From: Utricularia gibba
Lineage: Eukaryota; Streptophyta; Magnoliopsida; Lamiales; Lentibulariaceae
DNA: 64,000 nucleotides
Direction of reading: 5' to 3'
Assembly (NCBI GenBank): GCA_002189035.1
Contig: CM007989.1
Span: 2,542,001 to 2,606,000 of the forward strand
The notes below the pieces were generated by a model. It had not been told where the DNA came from and searched no databases. It was given only the letters and a program-made list of their open reading frames with translations. This document shows, one piece after another, positions 36,319 to 47,790 of the stretch (its first letter is position 1; each line of letters opens with the position of its first letter). The translations under genes were made by a program, and so were the position numbers.

Positions 36319-38230
36319 ATGGAGAGGGTTTATAAAGAGACGCCGCCTTGTTTTGTGCCGGAGGTACCGCCGTCTCCGACAGTTACGACATCGACATCGA
36401 TAGCGAAGACAGTGAACGGATCTCACGATTTTAAGATTATGGGGTATTCTATGTCGAAGGGAATGGGGATTGGGAAATATGTTGCATCCGATACGTTTAT
36501 GGTGGGTGGGCATGAATGGGCGATCTATTTCTATCCCGACGGAAAGAGTGAGGAAGACAATGCAACGTATGTATCACTTTTCATTGCTTTAGCAAGTGAG
36601 GGCACGGATGTGAGGGCCCTTTTCGAACTGAGCCTTCTCGATCAGAGTGGGAGGGGGAGGCATAAGGTTCACAGCCATTTTGGCCGGACACTTGAAAGTG
36701 GCCCTTATACTCTTAAGTGCAGGGGCAGTATGTGGTAAGCTTCTTTATGATTTTAATGTCCTAATACCTTAATGTAGTCATCAGGAGGCATGGGTTTTGT
36801 AGTTGAACCATCTTAGGCGATTATGAAGTGTGTGGGCTTTTTTAGTTTAGTTTCTTTGAAGTATTGTTATCTCAATGATGTTATCCACCACGAAGGTCTT
36901 TGGGTTATCATATATGTTGTTAATTAGGTTTTTTTAAAGCATTTTTACCTACTTTGGGCATCTGAGTATTGAAGAAATTGGTTTGACTACAGGGGATACA
37001 AAAGATTTTTTAAACGAGCTAATTTGGAAGGTTCTGATTACCTAAAGGACGATTGCCTTCAAGTTCATTGCTGTGTAGGTGTTGTTAAATCACACACAGA
37101 GGGACCTAAAGTCTACTCTATACCATACCCGCCTTCAGATATTGGCCAGCATTTTGGCCAGTTACTTGAGAGTGGAGAAGCAACTGATATAACTTTTGAA
37201 GTTGATGGTGAAACCTTTCCTGCCCACAAGTTGGTTATTGCTGCCCGATCTCCTGTTTTTAGAGCTCAGTTGTATGGGCCAATGAAAGACCAGAATACCC
37301 ATTGTGTGAAGGTTGAAGATATGGAGGCTCCTGTTTTCAAGGTATTTTGTGTGATTCTCAGTCTTTATTTACATATTGACGACTCATCAGTTCATGCTAT
37401 CTCAGTGGTCCACAAAATGCTCTGTGGTGTCATAGCATCAGTGACAAAATTACAGTGACAACTGTGAGCAGCATTTAGGAGAAAGGATCACATAAATAAG
37501 GCGTTGAACTAGTCTGTAATCTTTCTCTTGACGCTATATTTGTTTTTATGCGGAAGTTTAGAATAGAGCCTTAGTTTGAAAATGTGTGAAATATCCTTGA
37601 TAGTGCCTTTTACTATTTTCTTCTGATTTATTTGTGGCAGTTAACACCTTTTCCTTCTTGTAGGCTCTACTCCATTTTATGTATTGGGATTCTCTGCCAG
37701 ACATGGTAAAGCTTACAGGCTCAAACTCGAAATGGGCATCGACGCTGATATCTCAGCATTTACTTGCTGCTGCTGATCGCTACGGTCTAGACAGGCTAAG
37801 ACTGCTTTGTGAGGCAATCCTCTGTGAGCAAGTTGCAATAAATACTGTTGCCACGACATTAGCCCTGGCAGAGCAGCACCATTGCTTTCAGCTGAAATCA
37901 GTTTGCCTCAAGTTTGTGGCGATGCCTGAAAACCTTAGAGGTAATTGTACAGTTTCTCTCGTACAAAAAACTCTAACCTTGTCTTGGTGGAACAACCTCA
38001 TTCAGAAAAAAACTGAATACCTGAAATTTCTTCCATATTTCTTCCATACAGCGGTAATGCAGTCGGAGGGCTTTGAATACTTAAAAGAAAGCTGTCCCAG
38101 TGTTCTGACAGAACTGTTGGAGCACGTAGCCAGGGTGACTGAACACTCATTAGCAAGCGGTAAGCAGGGAATAGGAGACATCATGGACAGAATCGAGGGC
38201 AACAGTCGACGTGTGAAGCAAAGGCTATAG
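36319..38230 (+). CDS. BPM: BTB/POZ-MATH protein (BPM), cullin-3 E3 ligase adaptor
   Basis: Brings substrates such as HB6 and ERF/AP2 factors to the CUL3 ubiquitin ligase in the nucleus (known for Arabidopsis BPM1-6). Four exons in phase, 406 aa: 36319-36734, 36993-37341, 37664-37940 and 38052-38230. MATH domain residues about 30-160: [58 protein letters not shown] domain about 190-310: [49 protein letters not shown]-like tail follows ([20 protein letters not shown]). All usual sections are present and the frame is clean. The specific BPM number cannot be told from sequence alone. Confidence 0.93.
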
Positions 38231-38765
38231 CAGGCTCGTGTTGCTGATGGATGGTATCATCTGCTTAGGAGCTTTACAACACCCTCTTTCTGATTCTCAT
38301 TCTCTTGGGTCACCCATTGATCAGATGTAGGTGTAAATGCAAAACACTGCCATTTCTGTTATCCTCCATGAACCTACTTCGTGTGCTTATTGTATGGCTG
38401 CGATGCCTTTCCCACCTGCACCACAAGCATGAGTTTTTTCTGTGGTTATTTAGTTATGGAATAATAATAATATTATTATTATCAAATACCGATTAAAATG
38501 AAAAGTTAATTTGGGTTTTGAGTATTTTTTCGATTTATATTTTTTAAATATATTTGAAAGGTTAATTAAGGAAATTGTTTTATTTCCGGTTTAATTCGGT
38601 AATTTAATTTAAAAGAAAAAAGGAAAAAAATTCGAAGTGATGATGATGCTGGGACGGCACACGGACACGTACAGGTACTAAATCCGATATTCCGGCGGTT
38701 TATTTGTTGACGACGCGTCTGTTCCAGGATTTGACAGTTCTTCCGGCGAATCCTCTCTGGGAGAA
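38231..38765. other. Spacer between BPM and GPX
   Basis: Holds the BPM 3' UTR and GPX promoter and leader. Contains the AAT/ATT palindromic microsatellite at 38459-38482. No gene is seen. Confidence 0.5.
38459..38482. repeat. AAT/ATT palindromic microsatellite
   Basis: Four AAT-type units followed by four ATT-type units, so the tract is its own reverse complement and could form a hairpin. It lies shortly after the BPM stop and may mark the transcript end. Confidence 0.6.
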
Positions 38766-39945
38766 ATGGGTTCCACTGTTTCAGTACCGGAGAAATCCAT
38801 CCATGAATTCACCGTCAAGGTTTGTGATTCCACGATTTCAGTTGGATGGAGCGGTGATTTGTAGATCATTCAGCTGCCTTCTTGTCCTGTTTCGATTGAC
38901 AGGATGCCAAGGGCAATGATGTTGACCTCAGTGTCTACAAGGGAAAAGTCTTGCTTGTTGTGAATGTTGCTTCCAAATGGTGAGCTCGGTTTTGCCTCGT
39001 CTGTAATCGTGATCGCTTTTTCTGGGCGTTAGCTCTTTAATATGTGGCTTCCGCAGTGGCTTCACGAATTCGAATTACACTCAGTTGACGGAGGTTTATT
39101 CGCGGTTCAAAGATAAGGGTAAGTTTCTTTTGATTGTTTACTTGAGTTCCGTTGCTGATATTTTTATGTCTACTGTGTCAGGTCTTGAGATATTGGCTTT
39201 CCCCTGCAATCAGTTCTTGCAACAGGAGCCTGGTTCTGGCCTAGAAGCAGAACAATTTGCCTGTACAAGATTCAAGGCGGAGTACCCCATTTTTCAGAAG
39301 GTATCAGTCAGTAACAAAAGCCATCAAACTTTGTGCATTTACTGGTTTTAGCAGTTCAATCTGCATTAAATTCTGATATGTAACATTCACATAGTGAACG
39401 AATATCACCAATTCAACTTTCACTTTCGAGATTATTGTGTTATTATGTAGCAGACTGCATGTTTTCCCTTGTTTTGAGGTAGAATCAGATTGTGAAATCT
39501 GTTTGGCGATTTTTTGTGTAGATTTCCTTTGATGATGCATACATCATCTTGAAGGATCCTGTTTAATGCTCTTTGTTCAAAGCCATTCATCTTTGATGTG
39601 CATTCATCTACTATTTGCTCTACTCTAAGGTGAAAGTGAATGGACCAGAAGCAGCCCAAGTTTATAAATTTCTGAAGTCAAGCAAGGGATCTCTTTTTGG
39701 TTCAAGCATCAAATGGAACTTCACCAAGTTTCTGGTCGACAAAGACGGTATCGTAATCAAACGTTACGGACCAACTACATCACCCTTGGCGATTGAGGTA
39801 CCATGCTCTGTAATGTACAAATGGTGTTCTTAGATTCATTGAAAATCCATCTAGTTCTTCGTCGTATATGAGGAAATCTACCCCAAATTCTATTAACTGA
39901 TATCAACTGCAGGGTGATATCAAGAAAGCATTGGGTGAAGTTTGA
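38766..39945 (+). CDS. GPX: Thiol-type glutathione peroxidase (thioredoxin-dependent peroxidase)
   Basis: Reduces hydrogen peroxide and lipid hydroperoxides; plant enzymes use Cys and prefer thioredoxin. Six exons in phase, 170 aa: 38766-38819, 38903-38979, 39057-39118, 39182-39300, 39630-39797 and 39913-39945. It starts [19 protein letters not shown] with no transit peptide, so cytosolic or ER type. The peroxidatic Cys is in NVASKCGFTNSNY, Gln in [15 protein letters not shown], and Trp-Asn in [15 protein letters not shown]. It ends [14 protein letters not shown]. The resolving Cys of plant GPX sits in the FPCNQF motif. Length and motifs are complete. Confidence 0.93.
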
Positions 39946-40180
39946 GATCAGTTCTGCAATTTAAGAAGATACCTCGGCACCTTGTGTGCGTTGCTTTGCT
40001 TAAGTTTTTTTCTTAGTGTCTTGCAGTTCGACTTGAACTATTTCTACTATTTATTACTACATGAATTGCAATAAAAAGGCTATTATTTATTCACAATGCA
40101 GAGAAAAAGTTGCCAAACGGATCCTCCAGTTTCCAACTGGAGAAAAAAAAAACATCCAGAACTCAATTTCTAGAATTGAA

Positions 40181-43007
40181 TCAACAAGCCATCTCGGGAG
40201 CTGCCCTTGCAACCGGTTTTTCAAAAATCTCCCATCCATCATCATCCTCTTTCTCCATTGCTTGCTCATCAGTAACCTGTGGTGATGAAGGAGAAGATGC
40301 AGCTACATTGTAGCAGACCTGGCTTGATGAGAGCAGTTTACTGAGCGGAACATTTTCATCAAGTTTCTCCTTCAGTTGCTTCGCGTCCTGATATACAACA
40401 GCAATTTCTCCTCTGGAATAACAGAAAAGCAGATGATGTATTGATGGTGAACGATTCTGAATGATTTTCATAAATATTTGATGGCTGTCAAGATCATGGT
40501 TGTTGCCAGAATTGAACTGTTGAATGATAGTAAAGAGCTTGTGGACTTACTGCAATGCATCAACTACATGGCCCCTGTCCAAAAGGAACTCATGCACCTG
40601 TATGACAACAGGAAAAGGAACGGTTTAAGCAATGACTTCAAAAGCAAATAGTGCTCTGAAGAGGTGAGTGAAACACAACGAACTAGTATCATCAAGCTCT
40701 ATGTCTGAGTAGAGATTGTTAAGGAGCACGAGGTACCTTAGCATTCTCTTTTGATAATTGCTCCAGCATCTTCATCTCTTCCGCCACTTTCTGCAAGGCC
40801 AACTCTTGTTCAGCACAGGTTTCCATTGCAACCTTTTCCTTTTCCTCCCTTTCCCGTGCTGCAGATATTATTTCGTTCTCAGCAGCAGCTAATCTTACTT
40901 GTAGATTATGGCTTATCTGCATGGAATATGAGCAGCAATAAGGATCAAGAGATGCAGTAATGTTCCCTTTCAGAAATACCATTTTCGGGAATATGCATTC
41001 CAGGCATACTGGAAGATGTAGCATTAAGTGCTTAAGCATTCGGCAAAACCTACAGGGAAATACTAATGTAAGGACGAGTTAGAAAAACTACCTCATTCAA
41101 GAGACTGAGAGTCTTATGCCTTTCATCTGACAGGGACAGCACACGAAGGTGAAGCTCTTTCATCTCAGTAGCCTGGATGGCCTTCTCACTGTAAACCTCC
41201 CCAGCATACTATGGAAGAGAACAAAAAACAAAAAATGTAGCAAGGTTCATGCTTTGATGAGAAGGCGCATAGCAGCAAATCAGTAGTCAAAAAACCACCA
41301 TGCATTTTTCCTCCTCGGCACGCTGCACCATGTGCTTATGCTCTTCAGCCCTTGCAAGAGCATCTGTAAGGACTACAGTAGCTGTGGACCTAGCTTCTTC
41401 AGCAGCTTTCTCTTCGAGTTCCACTTTCTCCATCATCATTCTAACCAATAGCATACCAACGGACACCTCTTTCTACAACATGGTGTGACAAAATCAAAAT
41501 GAAACTTGAGAAACAGTTTTAGATGAATTTAATGTAACAGCTAACTGACTAATAATTGGTAACATCACAGATGAAAAAGTTGATAAATCCGGTACCCTGT
41601 TATTTTTTGCATCATCAATGAGGTCCTCAATGACTTCGATTGTATGTTTCTGAGTGGACTGGGATAATGAGGAACTCATGCTTGATTCTCGACCAGTGCC
41701 AAAGGTACTGCTTGAAGACTCCAGTTCCACAACGGGTGCAGCTAATGCAGTTTCTTCAATCTTCATTCTTAGATTAGCATCAAGAGTCATTTGCTCAGAT
41801 GAGATCCCTGAGTTCTCACCTTCACCATTGCCATCTTGATGATTTTGCAGCTTCTGGTCTGGAATACTCTCAGGTGCCATTTCTTTGCTACCCTCCGGAA
41901 ATTTTTGTGGGGCAGCTTCGTCAATTTCAGTGTTTTCAAAAATTTTGAAACCAAGTGCATTCAAATAATCTGCATCAGTACTTTTTCCTTTTTCACGCAG
42001 AGCCTCCTTCACATTATGGTCATTCTGAACACCATTCAATGGAGCATTTGAATTTCCAGAATCATGATCAACACCTACACGAAGTAATAATAATCAAGCA
42101 ATAGACCCTAAATGAGAAAAATTAAATATAAACAGCAAACTGACGGAATATAAATGGAATAGGATTCAGTGTGCAATCAGTACCAAGGTAAACCACTGCA
42201 GGTGAAGGTATGAAGGTATCATTAGTTTTAGGCATGGAGCAGATCGCATCCGAGAGAAGTAAACCAAATAATTAAACATGCAAACTTGTCGGTGAGAAAA
42301 GCTTGTGGAATATAATTTTACAGCACAGTTCACCTTCAGACAACTTTCCAGCAGAAAGATCTAGAGGTAAAGCACTATATTCAGGCACATCTGGGGATAA
42401 AGTGATCACATCTGAAAGAAAAAAACATTAAGCAAAAACCAGCAATCAAACATGCATCCTTAGGCGGAAATAAAGCTATCACCTTGAGATGGCTTCTCAG
42501 GAAAAAAAGAGTTGGATGTACTCGCGACAGTGGAGACAGAAGCAGCGACATCTGAAATAACCAAACCAACAACGATGAATAAAACTCACACATGGAAAGG
42601 AATTGCATTAAAAAAACTAACCTTGAGATGACCCGCCAGCGGAAATCCCTTCAGCGGAATCAGAAAGATTACCATTAACGGAGGACAAAAAAGGGATAAC
42701 ATGAGAAAGCACAGCATCAACAGCATCACCAACGTCTTTATGCTCTAAAGCAACAGCTCTAAGAATTCGAGCATCAATCTGTTCCACATAAAACAATACA
42801 AAACCAACATTACACGGATAAAAAATCAAGCAAACCCTCAACGTTTTTACCCCTCTGAATAACAACACGTCGATATGAAGCACATGTATCAAAAAATTGG
42901 TGATCATCAGCGGAACGTGTTAATATTGATGTAGTAGAATGATGAAAACCATGTAATACCTGCGGGAAGATTTCCTTCAACGAAACGAATGCTTCTTTGA
43001 CTCCCAT
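40181..43007 (-). CDS. CUE-domain coiled-coil protein
   Basis: Ubiquitin-binding CUE domain followed by long coiled coils. Ten exons in phase, 526 aa: 42960-43007, 42622-42778, 42483-42551, 42334-42411, 41596-42074, 41299-41472, 41092-41208, 40737-40916, 40551-40597 and 40181-40412. CUE: VKEAFVSLKEIFPQIDARIL, then LEHKDVGDAVDAVLSHVIP. The middle is acidic and Ser-rich. Helical coiled-coil exons read LEEKAAEEARSTATVVLTDA, HLRVLSLSDERHKTLSLLNE and AAAENEIISAAREREEKEK. The tail is acidic with a Trp (KEDDDGWEIFEKP). Several short exons begin with the same phase and similar ends, suggesting exon duplication in the linker. Its cell role is not known to me; ubiquitin binding is inferred from the domain. 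Confidence 0.85.
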
Positions 43008-43204
43008 CTTCGGATGACACAGATAACAGATGATGGTCTTCTGAATTCTGTGACCTAAATCTACACCATAACTTGGCGATTAAGTCACAGATTGCAGTCC
43101 GATCACATGCTATTATATATTAATAAATTCGGCCCAAGCCCCATTGGGTCAATACTTATCTAGTTTGGGCCCGCCAGATATTCCGGCGCGCAAAACTGGG
43201 GAGG
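43008..43204. promoter_or_regulatory. Short divergent promoter, CUE gene / 43.2 kb + strand unit
   Basis: Under 200 bp between the CUE start codon and the + strand ATG at 43205. GGCCCAAGCCCCATTGGGT and TTTGGGCCCGCC at about 43131-43174 give several site II elements. A compact bidirectional promoter is likely. Confidence 0.55.
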
Positions 43205-43366
43205 ATGGCCTTCCCAGTGGCGGCGACTGAGCACGCACTCAAGCCCTGGCTCATCGAAGCGAGGTCGCCGCTAGATGATGCCGGTCAAGAGGAAGCAGAT
43301 AGTAACGTTTCACCGGAGGACGGCGGTGAAGACGCCAAACAAGGTTTCAAATCCGCATCCTCCTGA
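43205..43366 (+). pseudogene. OEP7-like fragment, 53 codons, membrane segment lost
   Basis: MAFPVAATEHALKPWLIEAR followed by SPLDDAGQEEAD matches residues from about 19 onward of the intact OEP7 gene at 45414 (MAFAWATIELAFKPWLTNAR, SAIDDADPDDV). The DNA is also alike (CAAGCCCTGGCTCA shared). The N-terminal 18 residues and the hydrophobic part of the membrane helix are missing or replaced. It keeps an ATG and an open frame to TGA 43364-43366, just ahead of the PPR gene. It could be a dead duplicate or part of the PPR transcript leader. Confidence 0.6.
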
Positions 43367-43455
43367 GATCGGGGTTTATTTCTACTTATCCCATACCCCC
43401 AATTACTGGTTGCGGTTCGGGCATCGTGCTTCACTACTTGATCTGGTTCATTATG

Positions 43456-45091
43456 TCTCTTGAGAAAAAGCTTCCTTTTTACTTGGCAAACTCCAGGTTT
43501 GTGCAACAAGATCTCTTCTTTATTCTGCACAATCATTGTCAGACGAGACGAAAGTTAACTCAGGTGCATTCCCGAATCGCGATTCATGGATTTACGAGAA
43601 AGAACTTTATTCTCGTGAAGTTACTAGCTCTGTATTCGGGCTTCAACAATGTTGATATTGCGCAGAAATTGTTCGACCAAGTTCCCAACCCAAGCTGTTC
43701 GTTATGGAATCAGATAATTAGGGGACATTCAGTGGCCGGAAATCCCAGGATATCTGTAGAACTGTTCAATAAAATGGGTCATTCTGGTGTGCATCCTGAT
43801 GGGTACACCTACACCTACGTTACTAACGGATGTACCAGAGGAGGTTTGCTGGAAGAAGGTGAGCAGGTTCATGGTAAGATTTTGAAGTGTGGGATTCGCT
43901 CCAACGTCTATGTATGTACCAGTTTGGTTGATTTTTATGTGAAAAATGGAGTGTTGGAGAAGGGGTCACGAGTGTTCGATGAAATGTCTGAGAAGAATGT
44001 AGTCACATGGAACACTCTGTTGTTGGGATTCTTCCGACAGGGTGATGTCGATGGAGCACGAAGATTCTTCCTCGATATGCCATCTAGAAGCATTGTTTCT
44101 TGGACAACAATGATCGCCGGGTGCGCACAGAATGGGAGGTCTCAGGAGGCATTGACCTTGTTTCGACAGATGCAACAGGAAGGCATGGAATTTGACCAAG
44201 TAGCATTAGTGGGTATTCTGTCAGCATGCTCGGATCTGGGCCATCTGACGTTGGGACGATGGATTCACTCTTACGTGATTCAAAACTTCACCCCAAGAAA
44301 CCAGCCGTTGCTTATCTCATTGCAAAACTCGCTGATACATATGTATGCCAGCTGTGGTGAAATCACTTCTGCCTTTGAAATTTTCATGGCCATGAGGCAG
44401 AGGACTACTGTATCCTGGACCAGTATGATCACTGGTTTCGCTAAGCATGGCTATGGCGATGAGGCTTTAGCCATGTTCCAATGGATGGGAAGCGCAGAGG
44501 AACGCACTATCAAACCTGATGAAATCACATTTCTAGGTGTTCTCTGTGCTTGCAGTCATTCTGGCTACGTCGAGAAGGGACGCCAGTACTTCCACAATAT
44601 GACACACGAATGGGGAATTCACCCCAAGATAGAGCATTTTGGCTGCATGGTCGATCTGTACAGTCGCGCTGGATTGCTAGATGAGGCACACGAGCTTGTG
44701 AAGTCCATGCCCATGAACCCCAACGATATAATTTGGGGGCGCTTCTGGTGGCTGCCGGATCCACCGGAGCGTTGAGTTGGCTTCCCATGTGGCTGATTGC
44801 CTACTCAAAGAAGTTGATCCCGACTGCAGCGCCGGGTACCTCGTGCTGCTCTCGAATGTGTATGCTGCCTCTATGAAGTGGCATGATGTCGTCGCTCTGC
44901 GGGAAAAGATGCTGTCGAGTGCAAACACGAGGAAGCCTCCCGGTCGAAGTTGGATTCACCTCGGAGAATCCGTATACGAGTTCGTGGCGGCTGACCGGAG
45001 GTCCGGTGAGACATCTCAAATATATCGGATCTTAGACGCTATTACAATGGAAACCAGGTATCTGGGCGATTGTAATCCGTACATAGATTGA
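43456..45091 (+). CDS. Pentatricopeptide repeat protein, PLS class with E motifs
   Basis: Organelle RNA-binding protein; PLS-class members usually guide C-to-U editing. Single exon. About 10 repeats, for example GVHPDGYTYTYVTNGCTRGG, CGIRSNVYVCTSLVDFYVKN, NVVTWNTLLLGFFRQGDV, SIVSWTTMIAGCAQNGRS and TTVSWTSMITGFAKHGYG. The E and E+ regions follow (YLVLLSNVYAASMKWHDVVA, PGRSWIHLGESVYEF) and no DYW domain is left at the end. I start at 43456 (MSLEKKLPFYL); an in-frame Met lies at 43426. The frame fails near 44735-44750. One extra G in TTGGGGGC and one in CTGGTGG restore the conserved link to the E region. As read, the first part stops at 44775 and the rest lies in another frame. Confidence 0.88.
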
Positions 45092-45413
45092 ATATTTATA
45101 TTTTTTTGAATGATAAAAAAAATCGTAAATCTTTTATATAATTTATTTATAATTTGAATAATTTGATTAATTATCATCATAATGTTTCAAAATTGTCAAA
45201 CTAGGATGGAATTAGAATTTCTTAAATATGGGATAATATAATAAAATGATTTATTATTTTGTTTTTTTTTTCATTTTATTGAAGAAATTAAACCGAGTGA
45301 TTTTGAAGTATTTGGCGGAAGATGGGTTAATTGTATCAGTGTGCTTGTGCGGGAAGGAAAGAGCTCGCATAAAATCTCCATTCTCCAGGGTTGGGTGATT
45401 ATAGGGAAAAAAG
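45092..45413. other. Spacer between PPR and OEP7 genes
   Basis: Very AT-rich, about 320 bp. It holds the PPR 3' end and the OEP7 promoter and leader. Nothing else is seen. Confidence 0.5.
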
Positions 45414-45620
45414 ATGACGGAATCCAGAAGCGCTGCTGTTAAATCTGCGGCCGTTGTAATCGGAGCGATGGCCTTCGCTTGGGCCACGATAGAGCTCGCG
45501 TTCAAGCCCTGGCTCACGAATGCCAGATCGGCGATCGACGATGCCGACCCAGACGACGTCCCCGCCGTTAATTCTTCGCGTGATGACGGTGGCGAGAAGG
45601 GTGGACAAGATCAGAAGTAG
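45414..45620 (+). CDS. OEP7: Outer envelope membrane protein 7 (OEP7) of plastids
   Basis: Small signal-anchored protein of the chloroplast outer envelope. It has 68 aa in one exon. The layout matches the family: a short polar start (MTESRSAAVKSAA), one membrane helix (VVIGAMAFAWATIELAF), the KPWLTNARSAIDDADP block, then an acidic PDDV tail ending in Gly/Lys-rich residues. The Lys-Pro after the helix is the positive flank used for envelope targeting. No transit peptide is expected. The exact biological role of OEP7 is not settled. A decayed copy lies upstream of the neighbouring PPR gene at 43205. Confidence 0.8.
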   Translation: MTESRSAAVKSAAVVIGAMAFAWATIELAFKPWLTNARSAIDDADPDDVPAVNSSRDDGGEKGGQDQK

Positions 45621-46569
45621 CCGTCGTCCACCTAAAATCAGAGTTAGCTTCGATTTCTCTTGTACGCGTTATTACTGCTGGTTCATTGATCAAATTGGGG
45701 CTGGTTTCATGCTCCGATGTCAATTTAGGGAATAGTAGTACCTCAATTGTTCACCCTAAATCTGCTGGTGTTCGTTTATCTTTTGCATGCTATACTCAAA
45801 ACTTCGTTGCTTTCGCCGTTAGTTACACAATCGATCGTAAACTGCTCAGCGCATCAGTTCGTCGGCTTCACAGGACGTATACAATTTGAAAGAAGAAGAC
45901 GAATCTGGGCAGGGTTGAACCAGAGACAGCGTCAGCGGACAGCATTTGGGGAGATTACTCAGCTATGTGCTTGGCCTATTGCTCTATTCGGGCCTAAGGA
46001 ATTATGTTTTGGTGCCTTGATACTGCACACGCCTCGAACGTTCTTGACTGGACTTGCAGGCTTGGTTCTCTTTCGTCAACCTGCACTCCACTCCATGGCG
46101 TGACACCGCCACTTCATCATGCACAAGCATTTTCTCCCGGAACCGAAGAGATAACTGACTACCAAAATTTCAGTGTGGTGCAACAGGTTCTCCTGCCAGT
46201 GGTCTTCCGTTGCATAGTAATGAGGTTGCTGGAGACAGAATCTTACCTGACGGAGAGCAATGATTTTGGATGACCGGAAAATTTTGGCGCTCCCATCTCT
46301 TCTTCCCATTGAGGAAACATTGGGAACCGCGGCGCCTCTTTCGTTGTCTGTGCTTCCACTTTCGTCTATCGTTGATATTGGAATCTTGTTTCTCCTCCGG
46401 GGGCCGGCCATTTGCAGGATAATTAAAGCTGATCACAGATGGAATCGGATATGGATCAACGGTTCGGATTCATTCCTCTTCGACTTTACAGCAACGGACT
46501 CATCGTCTTTGCTGCAGCCCCAGGTTTGAAAATCTGCCGAGAGAGTATCGAAAACTGCTCTGGTGAACG
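45621..46569. other. Region upstream of the coiled-coil gene, no clear exon
   Basis: Several frames run through here on both strands (for example 46004-46273 +, 46260-46529 + and 46076-46411 -), but none shows a family signature. Some may be 5' exons of the gene that continues at 46570. Just before 46570, a frame reads RFENLPREYRKLLW and then stops; a single extra G would carry it into the next exon. Confidence 0.35.
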
Positions 46570-47790
46570 ATGAGGTACATTCGGCTTTGGGCTCCTCGTT
46601 TATAATAATTCTGGCTTCTGGGAATTGGTTTTACCCGTAACATGCTCGCGTGTTTCAGGACCTTGCGGAAGCGGCGAAGGGGAAGTTGTTCCACCAAAGA
46701 ACTGGTTAGAAATTCCAACAACGCCCAGTTTGTTATGCCTACTTACTGTTTGATAATTTCCCTAACCGGGTTTCTATTGTGGGCCTTCTGATTCTCCTTT
46801 TTATTCCCTTGTTGAAGAAGTAGAAAAAGCTTGCAGCATGTTGCTAGGAAGTGCCTGATCTGGTCACTCTCTTCGTGGCCTTATCGTGTTAGGTTGCTGA
46901 TGAAATAGACTGCGCTCCAAGCTCCAAGTTCGAAAATGCTGAAGCTCCGGAAACAAAAAAGAAGAATCAAAATGGGGTTTCTCAGAAGGATGTGAGGAAG
47001 CTCCCATCCCAATCGCACAGGAAACTCAGCGGCTCATCCACTGGTGCCCAACACAGTTCGTCTTCGCTAAACAGGAACATTGAGGTTGAGCCTGCAGTTG
47101 GAAATGTAAGGTTTTCTGTCCCTTGTGAAGTTGTTTCTCAATCGAGGACGAAGATGAGGAGCTTTGGGGACATTCTGCATGCTCAGCCAGGTACGCACCC
47201 TGTGCGAGAAGCGAAGGAAGAAGGCGAGTTTGAAAATAAGCTCAGCCACCTTACCGCAGTAGTGAAGGAGCTCAAGTCCCTGATGGTACACTGCATTGTC
47301 CAACACTTTTCTTGAGTCACTATATTCATGTTGGCTAATCAGATTTTCAAACAGCTCAGACAAAAACCAAGTGATGCAGACATTGCTCAGACTCAGAGAA
47401 AGGTAGATGTACAACTGCCTGCTGTCAATTGCGAAGCGGTTCTCTCTCTGCTTGTCATTTCAGTAAACTTGTTTTCAACTTGACAGATTGAGGATCTGGA
47501 GAAGGCTAACAAGGAGCTGCATCAGAAACTGGAATGTGCTAAGGCGAAACTCGCTAAGGTAATTTCTCATTACTCAAACTGAAGTGCATCATGATTCTCA
47601 ACGAGAACGAACGCCCAGTCAACTGAGAGTGATATGGAAAGCATGAGGCATAAGTGTCGATAATCCTGACTAATGAACACTGTTAAAGAAGGTTGACGAC
47701 ACAGCATTTGTGGATTTGCAGTACAGGGAAGGCCTTCCAGGCATCCTACACTCAAAAGCTCGTAAGACTGAGGGAACAACAAGGAAATAA
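46570..47790 (+). CDS. Unrecognised basic protein with C-terminal coiled coil
   Basis: Exons that join in phase: 46570-46574, 46659-46704, 46893-47285, 47343-47402, 47487-47558 and 47722-47790, 214 aa. The main exon is Ser/Lys-rich (DVRKLPSQSHRKLSGSSTG, SFGDILHAQPGTHPVREA) and ends in HLTAVVKELKSLM. The last exons form a coiled coil (IEDLEKANKELHQKLECAKA). No catalytic motif is seen. The true start may lie further left: an upstream frame (FENLPREYRKLLW) is broken by one base just before 46570. So the N-terminus given here is provisional. I do not recognise the family. Confidence 0.5.

Noticed and set aside
46076-46411. 111-codon - strand frame, basic and Ser-rich
   Set aside because: Overlapping + strand frames are equally long and neither has a family signature. 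Left as undetermined.
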